NCBI RefSeq assembly: GCF_900116255.1
Contig: NZ_FPAI01000001.1
Coordinates: 186,001 to 250,000 of the forward strand
Direction: 5' to 3'
DNA from: Halolactibacillus miurensis
GTDB taxonomy: Bacteria; Bacillota; Bacilli; Bacillales; Amphibacillaceae
Length of the DNA: 64,000 bases
Shown here: piece by piece, positions 36,334-43,784 of the stretch
How positions within the stretch are numbered: position 1 is the first letter of the stretch
Layout of the letters: each line of letters opens with the position of its first letter
Position numbers and translations under genes: made by a program
The notes under the pieces: generated by a model
The model's database searches: none
What the model was told of the DNA's origin: nothing
What the model saw: the letters and a program-made list of their open reading frames with translations, nothing else

Positions 36334-37770
36334 ATGACAGTCATCCAGAAGGTTTATGCAACATTAGTTTTTTTATTGTTACTATTAGTGGGGTTAACGT
36401 TCTCTTTAATAGTGACCGAAAGTGACACAGACAAACAAGTGAAAGCAACCGAGGAAGTGACACAATCACATTATCCCGGCATCAATATTGGTACAGAAGT
36501 AATAGAAGACCCAAACTATCATATGGCGATTCACCGTCCGGTATTTGAAGATGAGCCATTAACTGAACAGATTCTGACGTATGTCAATCAAAAACAAGAG
36601 GAATTCTTAGAAGAAGTGAAACAAAACCAGCCTTACTTAGAAGAAAGACAATGGCAAGCAAACTTTTATCTTACATTCGATATATACCAAGTGAATGAAA
36701 CGTTATATTCGTTTGTATTTAATGCAGAAAGTTATGTTGCTGGGGCAAATGGCCGTCAGTCTTCAAAGGTGTTTATGGTAGATTTACAGAAAAATGCCAC
36801 GATCTCTGCTCAGACCCTATTTGAAGAGTCGACGGAAATGTATGACGACGTGCATCAACAGCTAAAAAAAGCTTTTGAATCGTCACCAGATTATCAAGAT
36901 ATGTTTTTTGAAGAAGCGTTGCTAGAGTGGAAACAAGAGACGGATTTGTCAAATCTATATGTGACAGAAGATGCGCTTATGTTCACGTTTGATAAGTACG
37001 AGGTAACTGCAGGAGCAGCGGGTTCTCCGGAGATAGCTTTACCGCTATCTGACTTTCATACTTTCTTAAAAGAGGACTGGCGCGCGCGATTAAATATTGA
37101 AATAGAAAACGACATATCAACTGGTGACACAACATCCGGTGCCCCTGATGAGGAACAAACAGACATTGATGATCATGACGATGAAGAAAACTCACAAGAA
37201 ACAAAAGTAGTAGCCTTGACCTTTGATGATGGGCCACATCCAGAGAATACATTAAAGGCCCTACAACTATTAGAGAAGTATGACATGACAGCCACATTTT
37301 TCATGCTAGGCAGTCGCATTGACTTCTATCCAGACCTTGTTCAAGAAGTTTTTAAGCGCGGACATGAAATAGGTAACCATACATGGAATCATAAGCAACT
37401 AACTAAGATTAGTGATGCGGCTATTCAAGAAGAAGTCAATCGCGTGGATCAAGCTTTGCTGAACATTAATGGTCAGGCGTCCACCGTCTTTAGACCCCCG
37501 TATGGGTCGACAAACACTCGTGTGGAACAATACGTCGATGTGCCAACAGTGTTATGGACGATTGACACATTGGATTGGAAAACGAAAGATCCCGATGCGA
37601 TTTTGGCAGAAGTGAAAGAAAACTTAAAACCAGGAGCCATTATATTGATGCATGATATTCATGCGACAACGATTGAAGCATTGGAACTTGTGTTACCCTA
37701 CCTTGAAGAACGAGGTTATACATCTGTTGAAGTCTCTAAAGTCTTAAGGATACATGATAAAAAGTCATAA
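36334..37770 (+). CDS. PdaC-like secreted peptidoglycan deacetylase
   Basis: 478 residues. N-terminal signal anchor (about 5-27), a region of about 40-245 resembling the DUF4163/DUF3298 modules of B. subtilis PdaC (RPVFEDEPLTEQILTYVNQKQEEFL ... TFDKYEVTAGAAGSPEIALPL), an acidic Asp/Glu linker (about 255-285) and a C-terminal NodB domain: LTFDDGPHP (about 291-299), GNHTWNHKQL, FRPPYGSTN, WTIDTLDWK and ILMHDIH. All catalytic/metal residues of carbohydrate esterase 4 are present. Likely removes acetyl groups from peptidoglycan and gives lysozyme resistance, as in PdaC. RBS AAGAGGGG before ATG. Confidence 0.9.
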   Translation: MTVIQKVYATLVFLLLLLVGLTFSLIVTESDTDKQVKATEEVTQSHYPGINIGTEVIEDPNYHMAIHRPVFEDEPLTEQILTYVNQKQEEFLEEVKQNQPYLEERQWQANFYLTFDIYQVNETLYSFVFNAESYVAGANGRQSSKVFMVDLQKNATISAQTLFEESTEMYDDVHQQLKKAFESSPDYQDMFFEEALLEWKQETDLSNLYVTEDALMFTFDKYEVTAGAAGSPEIALPLSDFHTFLKEDWRARLNIEIENDISTGDTTSGAPDEEQTDIDDHDDEENSQETKVVALTFDDGPHPENTLKALQLLEKYDMTATFFMLGSRIDFYPDLVQEVFKRGHEIGNHTWNHKQLTKISDAAIQEEVNRVDQALLNINGQASTVFRPPYGSTNTRVEQYVDVPTVLWTIDTLDWKTKDPDAILAEVKENLKPGAIILMHDIHATTIEALELVLPYLEERGYTSVEVSKVLRIHDKKS

Positions 37771-37794
37771 AAGTATAAGAAAGGGTGAAAGATC

Positions 37795-38247
37795 ATGGAT
37801 CAACATTCAGTCGTTAGTTTATGGAATCAATTTAAAGTCAAGCACCCAATCGTAAAAGATGATTACCAAGCTTGGGCGTTCGGGTACGGAAAAGAGGTGG
37901 CAGATGAATTAAGTGACTTAGTCATAAAAGGAATCAAGACAGCGACTGCCTCAAACTTTGCCCTGTATGAAGTGGAGAATGAGCCATTACCGAAAGTCGG
38001 TGACTATAGTGTCATCTTAGATGGTGACGGAAAAGCGGTCGCAATTATTGAAACAACGCGTGTAGAGATTTGTCCATTCGATGAAGTCACTGCCGCCCAT
38101 GCATTCTTAGAGGGCGAAGGAGATAGGAGTCTAGCATATTGGCGAGATGTTCATGAGACATTCTTTAAACAAGAACTTGAAGAGATCAATCAGACATTTC
38201 ACGAAAAGATCCCTGTCGTATGTGAACGATTTGTCCGTGTATTCTAG
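37795..38247 (+). CDS. ASCH-domain protein
   Basis: 150-residue protein with an ASCH (PUA-like) beta-barrel: LVIKGIKTATASNFALYEVENEPLPKVGDYSVILDGDGKAVAIIETTRVEICPFDEVTAAHAFLEGEGD. The GxKTAT and PxxGD blocks are diagnostic. ASCH proteins bind RNA or modified nucleosides; one group (E. coli YqfB) hydrolyses N4-acetylcytidine, but this longer form need not share that activity. RBS GAAAGGGTG; 24 bp after the deacetylase gene, so likely the same transcript. Confidence 0.88.
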   Translation: MDQHSVVSLWNQFKVKHPIVKDDYQAWAFGYGKEVADELSDLVIKGIKTATASNFALYEVENEPLPKVGDYSVILDGDGKAVAIIETTRVEICPFDEVTAAHAFLEGEGDRSLAYWRDVHETFFKQELEEINQTFHEKIPVVCERFVRVF

Positions 38248-38262
38248 TCACTATAGATGAAA

Positions 38263-38302
38263 AAACAACCTTTAGTGATGCGTGTATCGCTAAGGGTTGT
38301 TT
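38263..38302. terminator. terminator after ASCH gene
   Basis: Arms 38263-38279 and 38286-38302 with several G-U pairs, short loop, A run left and TTTAATTT right; it also faces the AraC gene on the minus strand. Confidence 0.75.
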
Positions 38303-38366
38303 AATTTATATACGTAAACTAAAGCGTGTACGTATTTCTTGATACAAGCGACTCGCCTGTTGTTGG

Positions 38367-39206
38367 CTAATGGCTCTCAGTTAGTTCAAATTGTTGCTGG
38401 CGATAAGACGAAGGCGTCATGCTTGTTTCGCGCTTAAATGCTTGCGTGAAAAAAGACTGCGATGAGAACCCGGTAATATGTGAAATTTCACCCACAGTCA
38501 TCGTTGTTGTCGCTAATAGATGTTTTGCTTCGTTTATCCGCAAGTTATTAAGGTAAGCAATTGGTGTCATCCCAAGCTCTTCTTTGAACAAATGCACAAG
38601 GTAATACTTATTAATATTACTAATACGTGCTAAGATATCGAGCGTAATCGGATCATGAAAGTTTTGTGTCATGTAGTATTTGGCTAAGGCAATTGCATGA
38701 CTAAGTTGTTTCGCTTCACTTTTTTCAATCGATAGTTTTTTAGATCGGAGTAATTTAACAATGAGAATTTCAATGATGTTTTGGCAGACGTGCTCATAGC
38801 GTACGTCTTTTTTTTCAACTTCATAGAGCAATTTTTTTAGTTGGTACAGAATATCGTCTTGATCATCTTGATACGTAAATAACCCATAGGGGTCATTATC
38901 GGTTAAGGTAAAGGCAATGCCCTCAATGCCTAAAGCAATATATTCTAATGAGTCTTTGAAATTAGAACGTTCGGTATGTTCAACGTTAGGGTTAATCACG
39001 ATCAAATCATTTTTCTGCACCGATATTTCATGTGTCGGTAAGACGAAGGATCCTTTACCGCTGACGATATAAAATAACTCAGTAAAGTGGTGGGTATGGG
39101 TTAAACTGTGCCAGTTCTTATCGTATTCTGAGTGGGTAATGTAAAGAAGTTTAAATGATAACGCTTCCTTTTTATTGTTCATTAATTGATAAAAATCATG
39201 TGCCAT
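38367..39206 (-). CDS. AraC-family regulator with cupin domain
   Basis: 279 residues. N-terminal cupin sensor (HTHHFTELFYIVSGKGSFVLPTHEISVQKNDLIVINPNVEHTE, about residues 38-80) and two C-terminal helix-turn-helix motifs (DPITLDILARISNINKYYLVHLFKEELGMTPIAYLNNLRINEAKHLLATTTMTVGEISHITGFSSQSFFTQAFKRETSMTPSSYR). ATG 39206 follows GAGGTG; a GTG at 39215 overlaps that site. It is divergent from the sugar ABC operon and probably activates it when the disaccharide is present. Confidence 0.9.
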   Translation of the reverse strand: MAHDFYQLMNNKKEALSFKLLYITHSEYDKNWHSLTHTHHFTELFYIVSGKGSFVLPTHEISVQKNDLIVINPNVEHTERSNFKDSLEYIALGIEGIAFTLTDNDPYGLFTYQDDQDDILYQLKKLLYEVEKKDVRYEHVCQNIIEILIVKLLRSKKLSIEKSEAKQLSHAIALAKYYMTQNFHDPITLDILARISNINKYYLVHLFKEELGMTPIAYLNNLRINEAKHLLATTTMTVGEISHITGFSSQSFFTQAFKRETSMTPSSYRQQQFELTESH

Positions 39207-39335
39207 AGTAATCACCTCATGAAAAAATTGGTTATAACAACTATACTTTTCTATGAATACCTTAACGCTTTTTCGTTCTTTTTACAACTAAAATGCAAAA
39301 AAGCAATAATCCTAAAAAAACTAACAAGATGTTTA

Positions 39336-39365
39336 TTGTGGAAGCGTTATCAAAAAACGTATCAT
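39336..39365 (+). promoter_or_regulatory. promoter of the ABC/GH112 operon with cre site
   Basis: TTGTGG (39336-39341), 18 bp, TATCAT (39360-39365). A cre-like sequence TGGAAGCGTTATCA (39339-39352; one mismatch to TGWAANCGNTNWCA) covers the -35, which fits CcpA repression by better sugars. Confidence 0.6.
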
Positions 39366-39396
39366 AAAGATATAACATACCAAGGAGGTAGATGAA

Positions 39397-40779
39397 ATGA
39401 AATTGAAACACATTCTTTTAGCGTTGATGTTTATGTTGCTCGTAGGTTTAGTCGCATGCGGTGACAGTAGTGAAGACACTGATACAGGTGGAGATACAAC
39501 GGGGGATGATAATACAGAAGAACCGAGTGGAGATACGGAAGAACCAGCAGAACCAGAAACACTTCACGTGGCAGCGCTAGAATCTGCTTATGGCGTCGAA
39601 GTATGGGAGAATATTATCGCTGCGTATGAAGAAGCGCACGGTAATGTGACCGTTGATTTAACGATTGAACGCAATATCGAAGAAGTTATGCGACCGAATA
39701 TGCAAGCAGGCGAATATCCAGATGTATTCTTACTTGCGACCGATCGTGAAGAAGGTTTAACCGAAACAATGATTAAAGAAAATGCGTTAGCGTCATTAGA
39801 TGACATGTTGGCGATGAACGTCTTCGGTGAACAAGTCACAGTAGAAGACAAATTACTTGACGGTTTCACAGATACATTAGCAACGAATCCGTATGCGGAT
39901 GATGAAACTTATTTAGCGCCAATGTTCTATAGTCCAACCGGTCTTTTCTATAATGCGCAACTTTTAGAAGAGTATGGCTGGGAAGCACCAACAACGTGGG
40001 ATGAGATGTTTGAATTAGGTGAGAAAGCGTTAGAAGAAGATATTTACCTATTCACTTACTCTGTAGCGGGTTACTTTGATACGTTACTTCGATCCATGTT
40101 GTATGCTTCAGGTGACGTCGATTTATTTAATGCGGCAATGACGTACGAAGAAGGTATTTGGGAGTCAGAAGAAGCGTCACGTGTATTAGAAACCATCGCA
40201 AAACTAGCTGATTATACACATCCTGATACAGTGGCGAATGCGAATCCGAATGATTTCGTACGAAATCAGCAACTGGTACTAGATAATGAAGCGATCTTTA
40301 TGCCAAACGGTACATGGGTTGTTGGAGAAATGGCAGAAGCACCTCGCGCGGATGGCTTTGAATGGGGCATGATGCCAGTACCTGCCTTTGAAGAAGGAGA
40401 TACGCGCTACGCGTTCACTTTCTTTGAACAAATTTGGGTGCCATCACAAGCTGAGAACGTCGAAGGCGGTAAAGAATTTATTAGCTTCCTTTATTCAGAT
40501 CAAGCAGCTGAAATTTTCTTAGCAGCTGGTGCGGCTCAACCAATTGAAGGCATTGTGAATATGATGGATGACGAGCAAGCGTTCTTCTATAGTATCTATT
40601 CAAATGATGTACTTCCAGCGATGGGAACCTTCGCCTCAACGGAACCTGTACCGGGTGTCAATATTGGCGATGAGTTATATGTGAAAATTGACAGTGTGAT
40701 GAGTGGACGTGTCACAGTCGAAGAGTGGATCAATTCACTAGAAAGTGCCAATGATAGCTTACGTCCCGCAATGAATTAA
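39397..40779 (+). CDS. sugar ABC transporter substrate-binding lipoprotein
   Basis: 460-residue CUT1-type binding protein. Lipobox VGLVAC (Cys about residue 21), then an Asp/Gly/Thr/Glu-rich linker, then LHVAALESAYGVEVWENIIAAYEEAHGNVTVDL and typical LAPMFYSPTGLFYNAQLLEEYGWEAPTTWDEMFELGEKA. It captures an oligosaccharide outside the cell. By context (GH112 enzyme in the same operon) the ligand is galacto-N-biose/lacto-N-biose or a derivative. RBS AAGGAGG. A hairpin follows the stop, typical where the binding protein is made in excess of the permeases. Confidence 0.9.
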   Translation: MKLKHILLALMFMLLVGLVACGDSSEDTDTGGDTTGDDNTEEPSGDTEEPAEPETLHVAALESAYGVEVWENIIAAYEEAHGNVTVDLTIERNIEEVMRPNMQAGEYPDVFLLATDREEGLTETMIKENALASLDDMLAMNVFGEQVTVEDKLLDGFTDTLATNPYADDETYLAPMFYSPTGLFYNAQLLEEYGWEAPTTWDEMFELGEKALEEDIYLFTYSVAGYFDTLLRSMLYASGDVDLFNAAMTYEEGIWESEEASRVLETIAKLADYTHPDTVANANPNDFVRNQQLVLDNEAIFMPNGTWVVGEMAEAPRADGFEWGMMPVPAFEEGDTRYAFTFFEQIWVPSQAENVEGGKEFISFLYSDQAAEIFLAAGAAQPIEGIVNMMDDEQAFFYSIYSNDVLPAMGTFASTEPVPGVNIGDELYVKIDSVMSGRVTVEEWINSLESANDSLRPAMN

Positions 40780-40792
40780 CAAATCTAATCAA

Positions 40793-40824
40793 AAAGACTG
40801 GGCGGCCTTGTCCGCCCAATCTTT
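40793..40824 (+). other. intercistronic hairpin after binding protein
   Basis: Arms 40793-40805 and 40812-40824 (AAAGACTGGGCGG / CCGCCCAATCTTT) with one C-A mismatch. No T tail; likely partial attenuation or 3' end protection between binding protein and permeases. Confidence 0.65.
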
Positions 40825-40842
40825 ATGAATGAGGTGAATCCA

Positions 40843-41733
40843 ATGAATAGAAACCGATCAAGAAATATCTTTATTTTTACATGTATTACCCCAGCTTTAG
40901 TGCTGTTTTCATTATTTATGGTCGTTCCAACCTTTGAGGTATTTCGGATGTCCTTATATAACTGGGGAGGATTATCCGGTAATAAAACCTTTATAGGTTT
41001 TGATAATTTTAAAGTGCTTTGGAATGATATGAATTTCATCCAATCATTTCAAAACTCCGTCTTATTAATTGTTTTAGTGGCGGTTATTACGATTGTGATT
41101 GCTGTATTTTTTGCGTCAGTACTAACAAAAGAAAAAATCTTTGCGACGAATTTCTTTAGAATTATTTTTTACATTCCAAATATTCTATCTGTCGTTATTA
41201 TCGCAGGTATCTTTTCAGCGATTTATAACCCGAGAACAGGTTTACTTAATAGTGTACTTGGTCTATTCAAACTAGATCAGTGGCAACAACAGTGGTTAGG
41301 CGATCAAGACATCATCATCTATAGTTTAGTTGGCGCGCTTGTATGGCAAGCGATTGGTTACTATATGGTGATGTATATGTCAGGGATGGCCAGTATACCG
41401 GAAAGTTACTATGAAGCAGCTTCGATTGAAGGAGCGGGTAAGTTTAAACAGTTTTCTGCCATTACGCTACCACTTATTTGGAATAACTTAAGAACAACGT
41501 TAACGTTCTATATTATTAGTACGATTAACTTAAGCTTTTTACTTGTAACGGCTATGACTGGTGGTGGACCAGACGGTTCAACAGAGGTTTTCTTATCCTA
41601 CATGTACTCACAAGCTTATAGTAATTCAACCTATGGCTATGGTATGGCGATTGGTGTTGTTGTCTTTACGTTCTCTTTCGTACTTGCAGCTGTCGTTAGT
41701 CGCATTACTAAACGAGAAGTACTTGAGTTTTAA
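40843..41733 (+). CDS. sugar ABC permease 1 (MalF/UgpA type)
   Basis: 296-residue CUT1 permease with six helices. The EAA motif is near residues 187-206 (YYEAASIEGAGKFKQFSAITLPLIW). ATG 40843 has GAGGTG 6 nt upstream; an in-frame ATG at 40825 lies in the hairpin. Forms the membrane channel with the next gene; the ATPase is not encoded here, so a shared MsmK-type ATPase elsewhere must energise it. Confidence 0.93.
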   Translation: MNRNRSRNIFIFTCITPALVLFSLFMVVPTFEVFRMSLYNWGGLSGNKTFIGFDNFKVLWNDMNFIQSFQNSVLLIVLVAVITIVIAVFFASVLTKEKIFATNFFRIIFYIPNILSVVIIAGIFSAIYNPRTGLLNSVLGLFKLDQWQQQWLGDQDIIIYSLVGALVWQAIGYYMVMYMSGMASIPESYYEAASIEGAGKFKQFSAITLPLIWNNLRTTLTFYIISTINLSFLLVTAMTGGGPDGSTEVFLSYMYSQAYSNSTYGYGMAIGVVVFTFSFVLAAVVSRITKREVLEF

Positions 41734-41747
41734 GGGAGGGATCACTG

Positions 41748-42629
41748 ATGAAACAGGAAAAACGACTAAATACAGATACGTTATATAAAATTTTTATTTA
41801 TGTCGCGTTAATCACACTGGCAATCGTTATTATTATCCCGGTTGCGTGGGTGTTTATGGCATCGATAAAAGAAAATCAAGAATTCTATGGCAGTCCGTGG
41901 GCCCTACCAAACGGGTTTCATTTTGAAAACTTTAGAGAAGCGTTTGTAGAAGCCGGTATGGGCGATTACTTTTTAAATTCCATTGTGGTAACAAGTTTAG
42001 CCCTTGTGTTTTTACTCGTGCTCTCTTTACCAGCCGCATATGTATTATCACGCTTTAAGTTTGTCGGTAGTAAATTTATTAACGGTTTTGTGAAAGCAGG
42101 CTTATTTATTAATGTTAGTTATATCACGGTGCCGATCTTTTTAATGCTACTAGGCTGGGATCAATCACTGCGAACACTATTTGATGAGGGCTTTTTCCTT
42201 AACAACCTGGTCGTTTTAGCACTTATTTATGCGGTAACAGCGTTACCTTTTACCATCTTTTTATTATCGAGTTATTTTGAAACGTTACCTTCTGACTTTG
42301 AAGAGGCAGCGAATATTGACGGAGCCGGTTATTTTAGAACGATGTTTTCAATTATGTTACCGATGGCTAAGCCAAGTATTATCATTGTGATCCTCTTTAA
42401 CTTCTTACTATTTTGGAACGAATATATTTTAGCACTTACATTAATTCCGGGAGACAAAAAAACATTACCAGTGGGGCTATTAAACTTACTTGCAGCCGAC
42501 CGGGCAGCGGTTAATTACGGACCGATGTATGCCGGTATGGTCATTGTTATGTTACCAACCTTGATTTTATATATTATCGTTCAAAAGCGTCTCACGCAAG
42601 GTATGACTGTCGGTGGTGTCAAAGGATAA
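41748..42629 (+). CDS. sugar ABC permease 2 (MalG/UgpE type)
   Basis: 293-residue CUT1 permease, six helices, EAA motif DFEEAANIDGAGYFRTMFSIMLPMAKPS near residues 182-209. Starts 14 bp after permease 1 with AAGGGAGGG as RBS. No ATPase gene follows, as is usual for CUT1 systems sharing one MsmK-like ATPase. Confidence 0.93.
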   Translation: MKQEKRLNTDTLYKIFIYVALITLAIVIIIPVAWVFMASIKENQEFYGSPWALPNGFHFENFREAFVEAGMGDYFLNSIVVTSLALVFLLVLSLPAAYVLSRFKFVGSKFINGFVKAGLFINVSYITVPIFLMLLGWDQSLRTLFDEGFFLNNLVVLALIYAVTALPFTIFLLSSYFETLPSDFEEAANIDGAGYFRTMFSIMLPMAKPSIIIVILFNFLLFWNEYILALTLIPGDKKTLPVGLLNLLAADRAAVNYGPMYAGMVIVMLPTLILYIIVQKRLTQGMTVGGVKG

Positions 42630-42660
42630 TAGTCGCTTAAAGAAGAGGAGTGTATCACAT

Positions 42661-42837
42661 ATGGAGGAAAATAAAACAAAAATATTTCTAGCTATAAAAG
42701 CGGTTCTCTTTGTCGTTTTTATCGCTATGGTGATTATCGGACAAAGAACAATCGGACACATGTATTTACTGATGCAACTCGTCGGTTTAACAGGTCTCTT
42801 AGTTTTATTGTGGAATTACAACCGGAAATATTTATAA
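42661..42837 (+). CDS. 58-residue two-helix membrane protein
   Basis: Tiny protein starting at ATG 42661 with AGAGGAG upstream. It has two hydrophobic stretches (about residues 8-25, FLAIKAVLFVVFIAMVII, and 32-50, MYLLMQLVGLTGLLVLLW) joined by GQRTIGH and a basic C-terminus NYNRKYL. It lies between permease 2 and the ROK kinase. I recall similar small proteins (possibly DUF6903) beside sugar ABC operons, but cannot confirm the family. It may assist the transporter; no function is shown. Confidence 0.7.
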   Translation: MEENKTKIFLAIKAVLFVVFIAMVIIGQRTIGHMYLLMQLVGLTGLLVLLWNYNRKYL

Positions 42838-42860
42838 AAATATAGGTGGGGGGATGACAG

Positions 42861-43763
42861 GTGAATTATTCTATTGGTGTTGATATAGGCGGAACGAAAG
42901 TCGCTTGCGGTTTAATTAATGAAAATGGCGATGTCATTGATCAGAAAATGGCACCCAGTCAAACAGAAACAAGAGAGACAATGTTTCAATGTGTGATTGA
43001 TTGTATTGAAGAACTTTTAAGTAGTAGTAGTCTACCGAAAGAACAATTGAAAGGCATTGGTGTCGGTGTTCCAGGTAAAGTCGATCGTGACAATGGCATC
43101 GCCGTGTTCCAAAATAATATCCCGTGGAAAAACTTCCCGGTAGTGGACAGGTTAAAGGAAGTCTTAGATATCGATCACATTGTGATTGATAACGATGTCT
43201 ATATGGCAGCGTATGCTGAATGGAAAGATAATCAATTAATCGATGAATTGATGGTATATGTTACAGTGAGTACCGGTATTTCGAGTGCGATTATCGATGC
43301 TGGAAGTTTTATCCGTGGCGCAGGCTTTGCAGGTGAGATTGGCCTCATTCCTATTTGTACCGATCATGGCAGAGCCCCACTAGAAAAAGTCGCAGCTGGT
43401 CCTGCTTTAAGTCAAAAAGCAAAGAAAATATGTGTGGATGAATCAGCAGAAGCAAAAACGCTCTTTAAACATTACTATGAAGGACAACCAGAGGCAAAAC
43501 AACTCGTGAACCAATTTATTGATCATTTGGCGCAAGGGATTTATATGATTAATAGCCTACTAGACCCCCATCGCATCGTTTTTGGCGGCAGTGTGGCGAT
43601 GTATAATCCCGTTATTTTAGATTTGTTAAAACAGCGTCTTCAAATAGATATGTTAGAAGAGCAAAAACATTTGTTGGATCAACTCTACGTCAGTCAACTT
43701 GGTTCAAATCAAGGCATTATCGGAGCTGGATTAATGGTATTTGATAATAGTAACGGAATCTAA
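42861..43763 (+). CDS. ROK-family kinase, probable N-acetylhexosamine kinase
   Basis: 300-residue ROK protein without an N-terminal DNA-binding domain, hence a kinase. ATP motif IGVDIGGTKVACG (about residues 5-17), GIGVGVPGKVDRDNG, IDNDVYMAAYAEW with the catalytic Asp, and GGSVAMYNP. The usual ROK zinc motif CxCGxxGCxE is missing: the region reads GFAGEIGLIPICTDHGRAPLEKVAAGPAL. GTG start at 42861 after AGGTGGGGGG. In context it would phosphorylate the GalNAc or GlcNAc freed by the GH112 enzyme that follows 21 bp later, feeding the NagA/AgaS steps. Sugar specificity is inferred. Confidence 0.82.
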   Translation: MNYSIGVDIGGTKVACGLINENGDVIDQKMAPSQTETRETMFQCVIDCIEELLSSSSLPKEQLKGIGVGVPGKVDRDNGIAVFQNNIPWKNFPVVDRLKEVLDIDHIVIDNDVYMAAYAEWKDNQLIDELMVYVTVSTGISSAIIDAGSFIRGAGFAGEIGLIPICTDHGRAPLEKVAAGPALSQKAKKICVDESAEAKTLFKHYYEGQPEAKQLVNQFIDHLAQGIYMINSLLDPHRIVFGGSVAMYNPVILDLLKQRLQIDMLEEQKHLLDQLYVSQLGSNQGIIGAGLMVFDNSNGI

Positions 43764-43784
43764 AGTAGGAGAGGAAGAAGAAAC

